Source of the DNA: a virus | DNA length: 64,000 nt | Strand: one strand, 5' to 3' | Virus record (IMG/VR): IMGVR_UViG_3300023174_000106 | Coordinates: 1-64,000 of that record | Translations under genes and position numbers: made by a program | Part shown: positions 1 through 8,635 of the stretch, one piece after another | Layout: each line of letters opens with the position of its first letter | Position numbering within the stretch: the stretch's first letter is position 1 | The notes under the pieces: model-generated | What the model saw: only the letters and a program-made list of their open reading frames with translations | Told to the model about the DNA's origin: nothing | Database searches by the model: none

Positions 1-1881
1 GATATTGGTCAACCAGCAAAAATGAAGGAGTCTGTTGACGATAAAACACCCGGACCATCTGGAGATCCTGAAGATCCCAGAAAGACTAAAGGATTTGGTT
101 TATTGGGAATTTACACCGATCCATTGGAACAACAATTGATTGTTGAAGACGGTAAAGGTCTGTATGATTTAACTTGTGGTATTATAAGTAATTTTGATTA
201 TTCTTTACAACCAGATGGTTCATACGACTGTACCACGGAGGTAAAGAGCAATAGCTTCATATATAGTGGCGTTCAAACTCGTAGTAACGCTATGGCATCA
301 ACGTCACCGGCTGATAGTAAAGGAAACAAAAAGCCAGAACCGGTTAAGACTCTCAAAGAATACATCCAGAATGACTTTAAATCGTTACCAAAGACCGTAT
401 TAACCGGTTTGAATGGTAATACTCCACTATTCCCTATTACGGGATGGCCGGGACCAGAAACCCGTGTATTTATTCCACGTAACTTGGATACTTCTAATGA
501 TCCACGTACAAAAATTGATAATGTAACAAAATACAGTTTTGACTCTGGTGCAAACGATGAGTTTTGGATTACTATGGGTTTATTTGTAGACTTGATTAAC
601 AAGTTCTGCACAGCAGAGTCACAGAAAACTGGCGCTACATTTAATCAAGTTGACATCAAATCATCGTGGATTGGCGGACATAAAAATCTAATAAGTACCG
701 ATGGTAAGGTATTGTTGATACCAAATTCTCAGGCACCTAATATTTCACCGTCTGTTGAAGATCGTGGAAACTCAAAAAACTATACAACACCTGACACGCA
801 AAAGGACGGTAAGGATCCATCTGCAATTAGCGAGGCGGATAAAACTCTACAATCGATATTCAATAGTACAACAAGACAAGATCTTAATGAAATTGTTAAC
901 TATTTTAGAATAAAGAACGGTGGTAAAAATCCTGCTGATGTGGAATTTCCATCAAAACAATACGATTATAATTTAGGCAAGTTGGAGAACTTGTATATTC
1001 ATAAAGATGTCGTTATAAAATCGGTTGAAAAATCAGAAACGATTACCGACATATTGAACTTCGTTTTGAATAAGATTTCCGAATCTGTCAACGGCCTTTG
1101 GAAGTTTAACCTTATTCAATTTGGACCTTCCAATTCGTTGTTATCAATTATTGATACCGATTGTTTTAGTTTGAAACGTTTACAAGAATTGAATTCGGAT
1201 AAGCGGCCGTATTTATATTTCTTCAAAAATAGAGCTAGTAGAAACAATATTCAGTCATTGAATTTTAGTGTTAAATTAAGTGATAAGGTTGCTACTTCGG
1301 TCATGTTTAATTCACCAAATGATAACAAAACATCTGTTCCTTTGAAAAATCCGTTTGGGTTTGTAATAAGAGATAGATTCTATAAGACTACAAATGACGC
1401 ATCGTATTTGTCTCCGAAAGATCAACAAACTTTAATTAAAGATAAACAAAATATTGAATTGGAACGTAAACGGTTGGATGAAAAACGTCAAGATGCTATT
1501 AAAAAGGAACGTGATGTAAAGGATGGCGCTTACATTTATGGTGTTGTTACCCGTGAAAATGGTGAAGAAAAGACTTATATTCGTAAGTTGGTACTGACTC
1601 AAAAAGACTTATTGACTTTATTGGTTAATGATAAAGATCCGTATAATGGTTCGATCAATTCGTTTCCACAACCGGGAATTAAAGCGGAAATTATGGTGAC
1701 AGGAATTGGGGGACTAAAAACATTTCAAATTTTTGGAATTGACAATTTGCCAGAACCATACGATAAAGACATATTGTTTCAGATAGAAGATGTAAAACAT
1801 AGTTTACAAAGTAATGGTCAATGGACTACTACTATTACTGCTGGTATACGTCCTACAAAAGGATTAAACGTTAAATCATGA
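1..1881 (+). CDS. Virion structural protein, probably baseplate hub-like (5' end cut by window edge)
   Basis: The frame is open from base 1, with seven codons before the first ATG at 22 and no stop, so the gene almost certainly begins upstream of the window. At least 626 residues are visible. An N-terminal Pro/Gly/Asp-rich stretch is followed by a segment containing GIISNFDYSL and Cys-containing beta-type sequence, then a long mixed domain, a charged helical stretch (about residues 475-500) and a C-terminal beta segment with FQIEDVKHSL and WTTTITAG. Those last motifs resemble tail hub/late-control-D type proteins of myophages, which is an inference from pattern only. It overlaps the next gene by ATGA, so the two are translationally linked. 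Confidence 0.5.
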   Translation, partial: DIGQPAKMKESVDDKTPGPSGDPEDPRKTKGFGLLGIYTDPLEQQLIVEDGKGLYDLTCGIISNFDYSLQPDGSYDCTTEVKSNSFIYSGVQTRSNAMASTSPADSKGNKKPEPVKTLKEYIQNDFKSLPKTVLTGLNGNTPLFPITGWPGPETRVFIPRNLDTSNDPRTKIDNVTKYSFDSGANDEFWITMGLFVDLINKFCTAESQKTGATFNQVDIKSSWIGGHKNLISTDGKVLLIPNSQAPNISPSVEDRGNSKNYTTPDTQKDGKDPSAISEADKTLQSIFNSTTRQDLNEIVNYFRIKNGGKNPADVEFPSKQYDYNLGKLENLYIHKDVVIKSVEKSETITDILNFVLNKISESVNGLWKFNLIQFGPSNSLLSIIDTDCFSLKRLQELNSDKRPYLYFFKNRASRNNIQSLNFSVKLSDKVATSVMFNSPNDNKTSVPLKNPFGFVIRDRFYKTTNDASYLSPKDQQTLIKDKQNIELERKRLDEKRQDAIKKERDVKDGAYIYGVVTRENGEEKTYIRKLVLTQKDLLTLLVNDKDPYNGSINSFPQPGIKAEIMVTGIGGLKTFQIFGIDNLPEPYDKDILFQIEDVKHSLQSNGQWTTTITAGIRPTKGLNVKS

Positions 1882-2255
1882 TTGAACTAAGTAAATATAT
1901 TAATTTGGCAGGCAACGTAATACCTCCAGTATTTCCACGTGCATATTTGTTTTCATCTTCTGACATTGATTATAGTATTCCATACACTCGTCGTTATTTT
2001 GTAAAAAAGGTCAACGATAACGATGTTATTGAGGTTGAGGGTGACAATTTTAAAAATGTACCAGATAATATCTATCAAAAAGTGAGTATCAACTGGCAAG
2101 TTTCAGGAATTCAACGTAGTGTCATTAATGATGGAAAGGTGATACAAGAAGGCGCTTACGAGTACAATCGTAAACAAGTTAAGTTGGCAGAAAAATACAT
2201 GCCGGGGTTAACAATGAGAATTAGTGAAAAATACTTGGCAGGATTTAAAAGTTGA
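1878..2255 (+). CDS. Small protein linked to the tail/baseplate gene
   Basis: This 125-residue protein starts inside the stop of the preceding structural gene (ATGA overlap), so it probably belongs to the same late operon and may be a tail or baseplate component. The sequence is soluble, mixed alpha/beta, with no signal peptide or membrane segment. I do not recognise a family. Its TGA stop lies inside the -35 hexamer of the next promoter. Confidence 0.6.
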   Translation: MIELSKYINLAGNVIPPVFPRAYLFSSSDIDYSIPYTRRYFVKKVNDNDVIEVEGDNFKNVPDNIYQKVSINWQVSGIQRSVINDGKVIQEGAYEYNRKQVKLAEKYMPGLTMRISEKYLAGFKS

Positions 2256-2280
2256 CTTTTTGAAAAGATCACGATATGTT
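2252..2280 (+). promoter_or_regulatory. Sigma70-like promoter for the family A-like polymerase gene
   Basis: TTGACT at 2252-2257, 17-bp spacer, TATGTT at 2275-2280. The predicted transcription start is about 2287. That is almost on the GTG at 2289, so either translation begins there on a nearly leaderless mRNA or the ATG at 2340 is used. The TGA of the -35 hexamer is the stop codon of the upstream gene. Confidence 0.6.
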
Positions 2281-2339
2281 ATTGTCAAGTGAACCAATTG
2301 ACAAAAATTTCATCTGAAATAGGAAAAAAAGATATTATT

Positions 2340-3629
2340 ATGGATGTTATTCCGTTATCGGAATCTACGCATCCTACGGTTACACAACCGTGTTTGGTTC
2401 TGATTAAGATAGTACTCACTGATCAATTTTACTGTCTTCATATCGACAGTTATGATGACTTTACATGCTACAAAAAAAGTGAAATTGAACAATTTTTGAA
2501 TAAACGTCGTGGACGTATTTTTTGTTTTTCAAAACGAAAGGTTTTGCATCAACTAAACGTCAACAATCTTTTGGATTTATCTCTGGTTTGTTTTATTGAA
2601 CAAGGTGACACTATTGAACAGGATGACTATGACACGTCATCACATTTGTTTTTTAAAAACAAATATCAAAACCACAATGAGATAAATAAAATTATTCCAG
2701 CCAACAATCACATATCACGGTTTCTGGATATGTGTGAAGACGTTAAAGTTTATGTCAAAAAGAAATATGACGATTCATACCATGTTGTAAATAGTGCAAT
2801 TATTGAAACTCTTCAATCAATTGAATCACACGGATTACAAATTGATTCGGAACAATTTGAGAAACACTTTCCAGAAAGGAAACACTTGGTTATAAATAAT
2901 AAAGTATATACTGAGTATAATATTTTTACATCAACTGGACGGCCAAGTAATCGATTTGGAGGTATCAACTATTCGGCACTCAATAAAGACAATGAATGTC
3001 GTAAAAGTTTTGTATCGCGACACGGCAATGATGGATTATTGGTGATGTTGGACTATAGTGCGTATCATCCACATATCATTGGAAAGTTGATTCGATACAA
3101 TTTTCCGGAAGGAGTAAATATTTATCGTTATTTGGGTCAATATTATTTCAAAACTGAAGATCTTTCTGAAGATCAGTTGAAGAAGTCGAAAACGTTAACG
3201 TTTCAACAATTATATGGGTCCATTTCAGAAGAATATGTTAAAATTCCTTATTTTGCGAAGATTCGTGAATATATTCAACATCGATGGGAATTTTTTAATG
3301 AATTTGGGTACATTGAAACGCCAATTTTCAAGAGACCGATTACCAAGAATCACTTGAAAGACGCAAATCCAAATAAATTGTTTAATTACATTCTACAAGC
3401 GTCTGAAACTGAGTTTTCAGTTCAAAGTTTGATGGATATCAATCGATATTTAACAGACAAACTGACAAAACCGGTTCTGTATACGTATGATTCAATTTTG
3501 TTTGACGTAAATAAGTTTGAAGGAACAACGGTGTTGATGGAAATTACAAGATTAATGCAAAATCAAGGATTTCCAACCAAGTGTTATTTTGGACAGAATT
3601 ATCATGACATGCAAACTGTAACTATTTAA
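2340..3629 (+). CDS. Short family A (Pol I-like) DNA polymerase domain protein
   Basis: The C-terminal half carries recognisable family A polymerase motifs: STGRPS (198-203) followed by an N-rich segment, motif A DYSAYHP (from D238), motif B K284-x3-F288-x3-YG (292-293), and motif C YDS (383-385). In ordinary Pol I motif C is HDE. Here the catalytic Asp (D384) is kept, but His and Glu are replaced by Tyr and Ser. The N-terminal ~190 residues show no clear exonuclease motifs. At about 430 residues it is much shorter than Pol I (~900). I chose ATG 2340, preceded by AGGA; an in-frame GTG at 2289 would add 17 residues. A separate full-length family B polymerase lies at 46529, so this is probably an accessory or repair polymerase. 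Confidence 0.7.
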   Translation: MDVIPLSESTHPTVTQPCLVLIKIVLTDQFYCLHIDSYDDFTCYKKSEIEQFLNKRRGRIFCFSKRKVLHQLNVNNLLDLSLVCFIEQGDTIEQDDYDTSSHLFFKNKYQNHNEINKIIPANNHISRFLDMCEDVKVYVKKKYDDSYHVVNSAIIETLQSIESHGLQIDSEQFEKHFPERKHLVINNKVYTEYNIFTSTGRPSNRFGGINYSALNKDNECRKSFVSRHGNDGLLVMLDYSAYHPHIIGKLIRYNFPEGVNIYRYLGQYYFKTEDLSEDQLKKSKTLTFQQLYGSISEEYVKIPYFAKIREYIQHRWEFFNEFGYIETPIFKRPITKNHLKDANPNKLFNYILQASETEFSVQSLMDINRYLTDKLTKPVLYTYDSILFDVNKFEGTTVLMEITRLMQNQGFPTKCYFGQNYHDMQTVTI

Positions 3630-3640
3630 AAAGTTCAGTT

Positions 3641-3675
3641 TTGGTAAGATACACAATATTTATTAGATATTGTGT
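3641..3675 (+). promoter_or_regulatory. Candidate promoter overlapped by an inverted repeat
   Basis: TTGGTA (3641-3646), 17-bp spacer, TAGATA (3664-3669). A perfect 9-bp inverted repeat, ACACAATAT (3651-3659) and ATATTGTGT (3667-3675) with a 7-nt loop, covers the spacer and -10 and ends 4 nt before the ATG at 3680. It could be an operator in DNA or a hairpin in RNA; the sequence cannot decide. Confidence 0.4.
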
Positions 3676-3679
3676 CGTC

Positions 3680-5293
3680 ATGAATAAAGCCAAAATTATA
3701 AATGATATCCTTCTTGAATATTCTCTTTTAGTAGAGGATGGTGGAATCTCCAAAGTTGATGCTGACAAGTTATTAACCGCTATTGAAAACTGTGGATATA
3801 GTGAGTATTTTTCACCAACAACTGTTCAGAAGATTGTTGAGGCTGACACAAAGATCGGTTCTTCGAAATATTTGACCGATGATGAAATTAAATCGTTCAA
3901 CGTCATGGTTGGACCATTGAGACGTGCTGGTGATTTCAATGACAATGATTTGAAGCAAGTTGATCTAAGTTTGGCTTATAACAAGCCAGCAGAACGTTTT
4001 CCGGGCGATGTTCATGTACCCAATGGTTTGACCTACGACGAAATGGTTGACTTGGTTTCAAATCCAGAAAAACGCAAAGAGTATGGAATCCCTGAAAACC
4101 TTGAATTAAATTTCACAAATTCAAACACAAAGTTAAGACTTAAGTTTGGACCCAAGTTGGTCTCAATGATCAACGTGCCACAGGGATTGAAAATTGGCAC
4201 TCCCGGTTGGAGATCTGTTTTGTTGTATTTGCAATTGTACCGTTCACTTGGTGATTTGTTGAAATCAAAGACAGTTAAGGCAAGTGGCATTGAACAAGAA
4301 AAGATCAAGGCTGATCAACTTAACGAGTGGCTCAAAGAAAACAATCCAGAGAAAGTTGTATTTGATCTTCATGTTTGGGACAAGGGAGAACACGTTAACA
4401 CTGGTGTAAAAGTTGATTCTGCTATACACCTACAATTGGGTACTGGAGAAAAGGCAGACATTGCCATGTTGGAACGTGGGCGTGAAGTATTTTGGATTTC
4501 CTTCAAGGGTGGTGATTTCAAGGAGGGAATGAGTACCAGTGAATTGGCAAATGTTGATTTTCCACAATATGGTGGATTCGTTGGATTGGATGACATTTAT
4601 AAGACTGACAAAGTATGGTTGAGTGTCAAATCAAAGATGGTATCTGGTATTGTTAAGAACTATCCAAATCGTATTGAAGTCAATCCAAAGACTACTACAT
4701 TTGATGAAAAGGGCAATCTTGTTAATTTTAACGGTGTTCCCGCCATTGAATCACTAAAGGGTCAAGGTGAAATGTACAATCTATTGATTGGTGCATTTAA
4801 GAAGGGATTTTATCGATTTGTTACAGATCCTAACACTAAACGTAAGTATCTGTACATGATGAACAACTTTGATGCTTATTTGGATTTCTTGGATGGATCA
4901 CCAAAGACCAAAGAAATTGCAGGAAAAGCAATTTATGGTACCGATTTCACTTTGGATAAGAGCAAGCCATTTAGTCGTCAAAATTGTAGTATTTTGATGC
5001 AATCAAGAACTCCTTTGATTATGTCGAGAATTCCTAGCAAGTCAAAGAAAAATATACAATTGTTGATTAGAACAGATGAAAACGGACACGTGTTGTTCAA
5101 TCCAAATCTTCCTTTGCCAAAGAACGCTCAAGATCCATTTCAAAAGTACAAACCGGTGATGTATTTTAGAAGTGGAACAAACGAACAGTTTACTACGAAT
5201 TACAATGGTGATGGATATATGTTCATGAGAGCCAGAATCGTAGTCATTCCAGCAGCTAAGATTGCTCCAAAGGCAATTAATCTTGCAAGTTAA
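3680..5293 (+). CDS. Unknown protein with packaged-protein-like N-terminus and possible nuclease-like core
   Basis: The frame extends upstream to a TTG at 3641, but ATG 3680 (537 aa) is the sensible start because the extra residues overlap the promoter/dyad. The N-terminus has ILLEYSLLVE, ending in an L-x-E type site like those cut by the T4 prohead protease. The body has no membrane segments. A segment in the middle, ADIAMLERG followed by WISFKGG, has the spacing D-x(n)-hydrophobic-S-x-K seen in some PD-(D/E)XK-type nucleases. This is a weak hint because the usual E/D before x-K is Ser. It is followed three bases later by the next gene. Confidence 0.7.
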   Translation: MNKAKIINDILLEYSLLVEDGGISKVDADKLLTAIENCGYSEYFSPTTVQKIVEADTKIGSSKYLTDDEIKSFNVMVGPLRRAGDFNDNDLKQVDLSLAYNKPAERFPGDVHVPNGLTYDEMVDLVSNPEKRKEYGIPENLELNFTNSNTKLRLKFGPKLVSMINVPQGLKIGTPGWRSVLLYLQLYRSLGDLLKSKTVKASGIEQEKIKADQLNEWLKENNPEKVVFDLHVWDKGEHVNTGVKVDSAIHLQLGTGEKADIAMLERGREVFWISFKGGDFKEGMSTSELANVDFPQYGGFVGLDDIYKTDKVWLSVKSKMVSGIVKNYPNRIEVNPKTTTFDEKGNLVNFNGVPAIESLKGQGEMYNLLIGAFKKGFYRFVTDPNTKRKYLYMMNNFDAYLDFLDGSPKTKEIAGKAIYGTDFTLDKSKPFSRQNCSILMQSRTPLIMSRIPSKSKKNIQLLIRTDENGHVLFNPNLPLPKNAQDPFQKYKPVMYFRSGTNEQFTTNYNGDGYMFMRARIVVIPAAKIAPKAINLAS

Positions 5294-5295
5294 AA

Positions 5296-5997
5296 ATGAA
5301 AAAGACTTACAAAAACATTTCAGACTTTTTGCTTTCTGAACTCTGTTTAGATAACAGAGTTGAGGATGGTATATTTGATATATTCAACAACGATCACATG
5401 GATGTTCTACGAGAAAAACTTGTAGAAATGGGAATTCCAAAAAGTGAAGTTGTTGAATTAGCAAATAAAGTTATTGAGGGTAAATATCCAGAAAGACAAG
5501 CATACAATGTTAAGGGTATTTTGGTTACATTCCCCAACGCGGAATATAAACAACGTGCAATACGTCGTGGAACTCATTTTGAGGAAGATCCAACCAAGGG
5601 TCAGACCAATTTAGATTTCGACACACCAGCACAACCAGTACAAGAACCTACATCATCAAATGAAAAACGTATTGAAATTGAGCCAGGTGTTCAAGAACCT
5701 AATCAACAAACTGTTCAACAAAACATCAGTACAACCGATCAGTCAACCAGTCAATCCACCAGTCAAGGTCAATCCGGAGTTGACACAACCGATCTCGAAA
5801 CCAGAAGTTTCGATCAAAAAGAAAAAGACGCCGAAGAAGTCGAAAAAATCCTAACGACAGAATTTACGTTGGAAGAGGCTGTAAATAACAACTGGATCAA
5901 AAACAAAGGTCGTTGGTATAATTCTGACGGACTATTAGTTGGTTACGAATGGTATAATGTAAATAGTCAAAAAACCACAATATTGTCCACAAGATGA
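5296..5997 (+). CDS. Unknown protein with LxE-type N-terminus and Gln/Ser/Thr-rich linker
   Basis: 233 residues. The N-terminus TYKNISDFLLSE resembles T4 capsid-targeting sequences (helical, ending in L-x-E). A folded N-terminal half contains a GILVTFPNAEYKQ segment and RRGTHFEEDP. It is followed by a low-complexity Gln/Ser/Thr-rich linker (about 120-175) and a C-terminal domain with WIKNKGRWYNSDG. It lies two bases after the preceding gene and overlaps the next by ATGA, so the three genes form one operon. No family is recognised. Confidence 0.65.
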   Translation: MKKTYKNISDFLLSELCLDNRVEDGIFDIFNNDHMDVLREKLVEMGIPKSEVVELANKVIEGKYPERQAYNVKGILVTFPNAEYKQRAIRRGTHFEEDPTKGQTNLDFDTPAQPVQEPTSSNEKRIEIEPGVQEPNQQTVQQNISTTDQSTSQSTSQGQSGVDTTDLETRSFDQKEKDAEEVEKILTTEFTLEEAVNNNWIKNKGRWYNSDGLLVGYEWYNVNSQKTTILSTR

Positions 5998-6386
5998 AAG
6001 ATACACAATTACTTTGTACGTTTTCTATACCTATTGAATATAAGTTGGTATTGGAACAGATCAAATCTTTTTATAAATTATCAAACAATAAGATTTTTAT
6101 TTTTAATAACGAAAAAAATAATAATGAGTTATATTTGACTTATAATATTGTTTACACAGAGTCCGGTTTAAAAAAACTGCCTAATACTATTTCTATACAT
6201 CGTAAAAAACAAACCAATACTTTGTATACGTTAAATGCCATGAATAAGTTGATTACTGAAGAAAACAATGGCGTTTTTGATAAGTCATATCAGTTAAATT
6301 GGGAGTATTATAAAAACTCATTAATTATAACAAATGAGGTATCGGTTAAAATAATTTCTTTGAAGATTTTTGACGTAATAAGTTGA
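5994..6386 (+). CDS. Small unknown protein
   Basis: 130 residues, Asn/Lys/Ile-rich, starting in an ATGA overlap with the previous gene and ending in a TGA that is part of the next promoter's -35 box. There is no signal peptide and no recognised motif. The composition is more AT-rich than the replication genes that follow. Confidence 0.55.
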   Translation: MKDTQLLCTFSIPIEYKLVLEQIKSFYKLSNNKIFIFNNEKNNNELYLTYNIVYTESGLKKLPNTISIHRKKQTNTLYTLNAMNKLITEENNGVFDKSYQLNWEYYKNSLIITNEVSVKIISLKIFDVIS

Positions 6387-6411
6387 CTTTTTCGAGTACG
6401 TTCACTATAGT
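6383..6411 (+). promoter_or_regulatory. Promoter of the ssDNA-binding protein gene
   Basis: TTGACT (6383-6388), 17-bp spacer, TATAGT (6406-6411). The element shares AGTTGACTTTTT with the promoter at 2252. The 9-bp direct repeat TAGTTATAC (6408-6416 and 6423-6431) straddles the predicted start of transcription (about 6418). Confidence 0.65.
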
Positions 6412-6432
6412 TATACCAGAATTAGTTATACT

Positions 6433-6498
6433 GTTTGATTTCGAGTGAAATTAAACAAATTAGCTAATTACTATTTAACAATTAATTAATAAATAATT
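6433..6498 (+). promoter_or_regulatory. Structured leader of the gp32-like gene, candidate autoregulatory site
   Basis: A 10-bp hairpin (6433-6442 with 6447-6456, GAGT loop, one G-U pair) is followed by about 40 nt of A/T-rich unstructured sequence reaching the ATG, with no Shine-Dalgarno. T4 gene 32 is known to be autoregulated by gp32 binding cooperatively from a leader structure across an unstructured AU-rich start region. The layout here is similar; function is inferred. Confidence 0.4.
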
Positions 6499-7368
6499 AT
6501 GGCAATCGACTTGTCTAAAATCAAGAGCCGTTTGAACTCTCTTTCAAACACAAATAATAAAACTCAAATTATTTGGAAACCAAAGCCTGGTAAGCAAACT
6601 ATTCGTATCGTACCTTATCGATATCAACCAGATTCACCGTTTATTGAACTCAAGTTTCATTACGGCATCAATAACAAGACGTATCTATCGCCTGATAGTT
6701 TTAATCGTCCTGATCCTATTGTCGAGTTTAGCAATAGACTCAAGAAGACTGGCTCCAAGGAAGATTGGCAGACCGGACGTAAGATGGAACCCAAGATGCG
6801 TACTTTCGCTCCAGTGATCGTTCGTGGTGAAGAACATGAAGGTGTCAAGTTCTGGGGATTCGGAAAGCAAGTATATCAAGAGATTCTATCGGTCATGGCT
6901 GATCCAGATTACGGTGATATTACTGATCTATTGTCAGGACGTGATATCGTGGTTGAGTTTCGTACTGCTGATGACAGTGGTAAGAGTTATCCAGAAACCT
7001 CAATTCGTGTAAAGCCTAACTCTACACCCGCTGTTGATCCTAAGGATACTAAGATGATTGAGGCAATCAAGAGTCAGCCAGATATTCTTGATTTGTTCCC
7101 AGAACCTAAGTATGATGAACTTAAGGAGGTTATGAATGCATGGCTAAATCCTGAGGAAGCTCAGTCTGAGACTGTCACCAACTCAGTTGTTGACGACGAG
7201 GATACTCAACCAGTCGCTGTAGCAGCTATTGCTCAGTCGGACGATGTGAGTACTAAGTCTCCAACTCCTAGTAAGCCCGCAAGTACTGGTAAGTCTCCAA
7301 GTGCTAGTTCAGCAAAGTCAAACACCGAAGACCTAACAAAGGCGTTTGATAATTTGTTCAGTAATTAA
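6499..7368 (+). CDS. gp32-like single-stranded DNA-binding protein
   Basis: 289 residues. The N-terminal basic region (MAIDLSKIKSRL) and core IIWKPKPGKQTIRIVPY, VKFWGFGKQVYQ and the following segment match the gp32 family of T4-like phages, which coats ssDNA during replication and recombination. T4 gp32 binds zinc, but this protein contains no cysteine, so that zinc site is absent. The C-terminus is a Ser/Thr/Pro-rich linker ending in an acidic/hydrophobic tail (LTKAFDNLF), equivalent to the partner-binding tail of gp32. A promoter and leader precede it and a terminator follows, so it can be expressed as a single-gene unit before uvsX. Confidence 0.88.
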   Translation: MAIDLSKIKSRLNSLSNTNNKTQIIWKPKPGKQTIRIVPYRYQPDSPFIELKFHYGINNKTYLSPDSFNRPDPIVEFSNRLKKTGSKEDWQTGRKMEPKMRTFAPVIVRGEEHEGVKFWGFGKQVYQEILSVMADPDYGDITDLLSGRDIVVEFRTADDSGKSYPETSIRVKPNSTPAVDPKDTKMIEAIKSQPDILDLFPEPKYDELKEVMNAWLNPEEAQSETVTNSVVDDEDTQPVAVAAIAQSDDVSTKSPTPSKPASTGKSPSASSAKSNTEDLTKAFDNLFSN

Positions 7369-7380
7369 TAAATCACAATA

Positions 7381-7416
7381 GGAGAGGTGATGGGCAAACT
7401 GTCACCTCTCCTTTTT
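7381..7416 (+). terminator. Rho-independent terminator after ssb
   Basis: A perfect stem GGAGAGGTGA (7381-7390) / TCACCTCTCC (7402-7411) with an 11-nt loop, then TTTTT. It lies 13 bases after the ssb stop and before uvsX. Confidence 0.9.
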
Positions 7417-7432
7417 AGTTTTGAAAAAAGTT

Positions 7433-8629
7433 ATGACAGAAGATACACAAAAAAAGAAAAAGAAATCAACTCATGTAACTCATGAAGTTGAATCACAACG
7501 AGATGAACTAGTTGAGTCTCTCGCTGATGTTCTAAACAAGGCCAATAAAGACGCAGGTAAGTGTGCGTTTTTTTTGGATCAAAAGGAAGATCCATCCACG
7601 ATAACGGATTGGATCAGCACAGGTTGCGACATATTGGATCTCGCAATTTCAAATCGTCCACATGCAGGTATTCCAGTTGGACGTATAACCGAAGTTACTG
7701 GACTTGAAGCATCGGGTAAGAGTTTGTTGGCAGCTCATTTGCTTGCGGAAACTCAAAAGAAGGGCGGACTTGCAGTGTTTATTGACACAGAACAATCAGT
7801 TTCACAAGACTTTTTGGCTGCAATCGGAGTTAACGTACCAAAGATGTTGTATGTTGATGCTCACACGGTAGAAGACATCTTTGAAAAGATTGAAACACTG
7901 ATTACTCATGTTCGCAAGTCAAATCGAGACCGTCTTGTTACAATCGTTGTTGATAGTGTTGCTGCGGCATCAACCAAGGGAGAATTGGAAGCAGATCATG
8001 GTAAGGATGGTTTTGCTACTGGTAAGGCAATTATCATTTCTAAGGCGATGCGTAAGATTAACGATATGATTGGTAGACAACGTATTGCGTTGATTTTCAC
8101 TAATCAGCTACGTGTAAATCTTCAGGCAGCAATGTTTGGAGACAAGTATACTACTAGTGGTGGTAAGGCTATTCAGTATCATGCTAGTGTTCGTCTTCGT
8201 TTGAAGGGTATGGGAGCACTGAAGGTTACTCAGAATGGTGAACCTGCCCATATTGGTGTCAAGACACGAGCAGTCGTTGTAAAGAATCGTATGGGTCCGC
8301 CTATGAGATTTGCTGACTTTAATATCTACTTTGATAGTGGCATTGATAATTATGGTAACTGGATTGAGGTGTTGAAGAAACACTCAATTATTACAGGAGC
8401 GAAATCACCATATTCTTATACTAAGAACAATGGTGAAATTGTTAAGATCGATACCAAGACGTTTGCTAAGGACGTAAAGGTTGATAACGAACTTCGTGAG
8501 GAGCTGTATCAAAAGATTGCTGATGTTACGATCATGAAGTATAAGTCACCTGACAGTGAAATTCGTGAGGATGTGGAAGTAGATTCTTCTGAAGATGCAG
8601 AAGAAGTTGGTGGAGAAGCTGAAGAATAA
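7433..8629 (+). CDS. uvsX: UvsX/RecA-like recombinase
   Basis: ATP-dependent strand-exchange protein for recombination-dependent replication and repair. Walker A GLEASGKS is at about residues 90-97, Walker B is in LVTIVVDSVAA, and RIALIFTNQLR, the DNA-binding loop region with TSGGKAIQYHASVRLRL follow. The C-terminus is acidic. An upstream in-frame TTG (7421) exists, but ATG 7433 is chosen; it sits in the context AAAAGTTATG seen at several genes here. At 398 residues it matches T4 UvsX (391). It is followed six bases later by the RNase H/exonuclease gene. Confidence 0.92.
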   Translation: MTEDTQKKKKKSTHVTHEVESQRDELVESLADVLNKANKDAGKCAFFLDQKEDPSTITDWISTGCDILDLAISNRPHAGIPVGRITEVTGLEASGKSLLAAHLLAETQKKGGLAVFIDTEQSVSQDFLAAIGVNVPKMLYVDAHTVEDIFEKIETLITHVRKSNRDRLVTIVVDSVAAASTKGELEADHGKDGFATGKAIIISKAMRKINDMIGRQRIALIFTNQLRVNLQAAMFGDKYTTSGGKAIQYHASVRLRLKGMGALKVTQNGEPAHIGVKTRAVVVKNRMGPPMRFADFNIYFDSGIDNYGNWIEVLKKHSIITGAKSPYSYTKNNGEIVKIDTKTFAKDVKVDNELREELYQKIADVTIMKYKSPDSEIREDVEVDSSEDAEEVGGEAEE

Positions 8630-8635
8630 TAATAT

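Noticed and set aside
2340-3629. Diaminopurine-specific polymerase (DpoZ) assignment for the family A-like protein
   Set aside because: No PurZ or other diaminopurine genes are visible in the window, and motif similarity alone does not support it.
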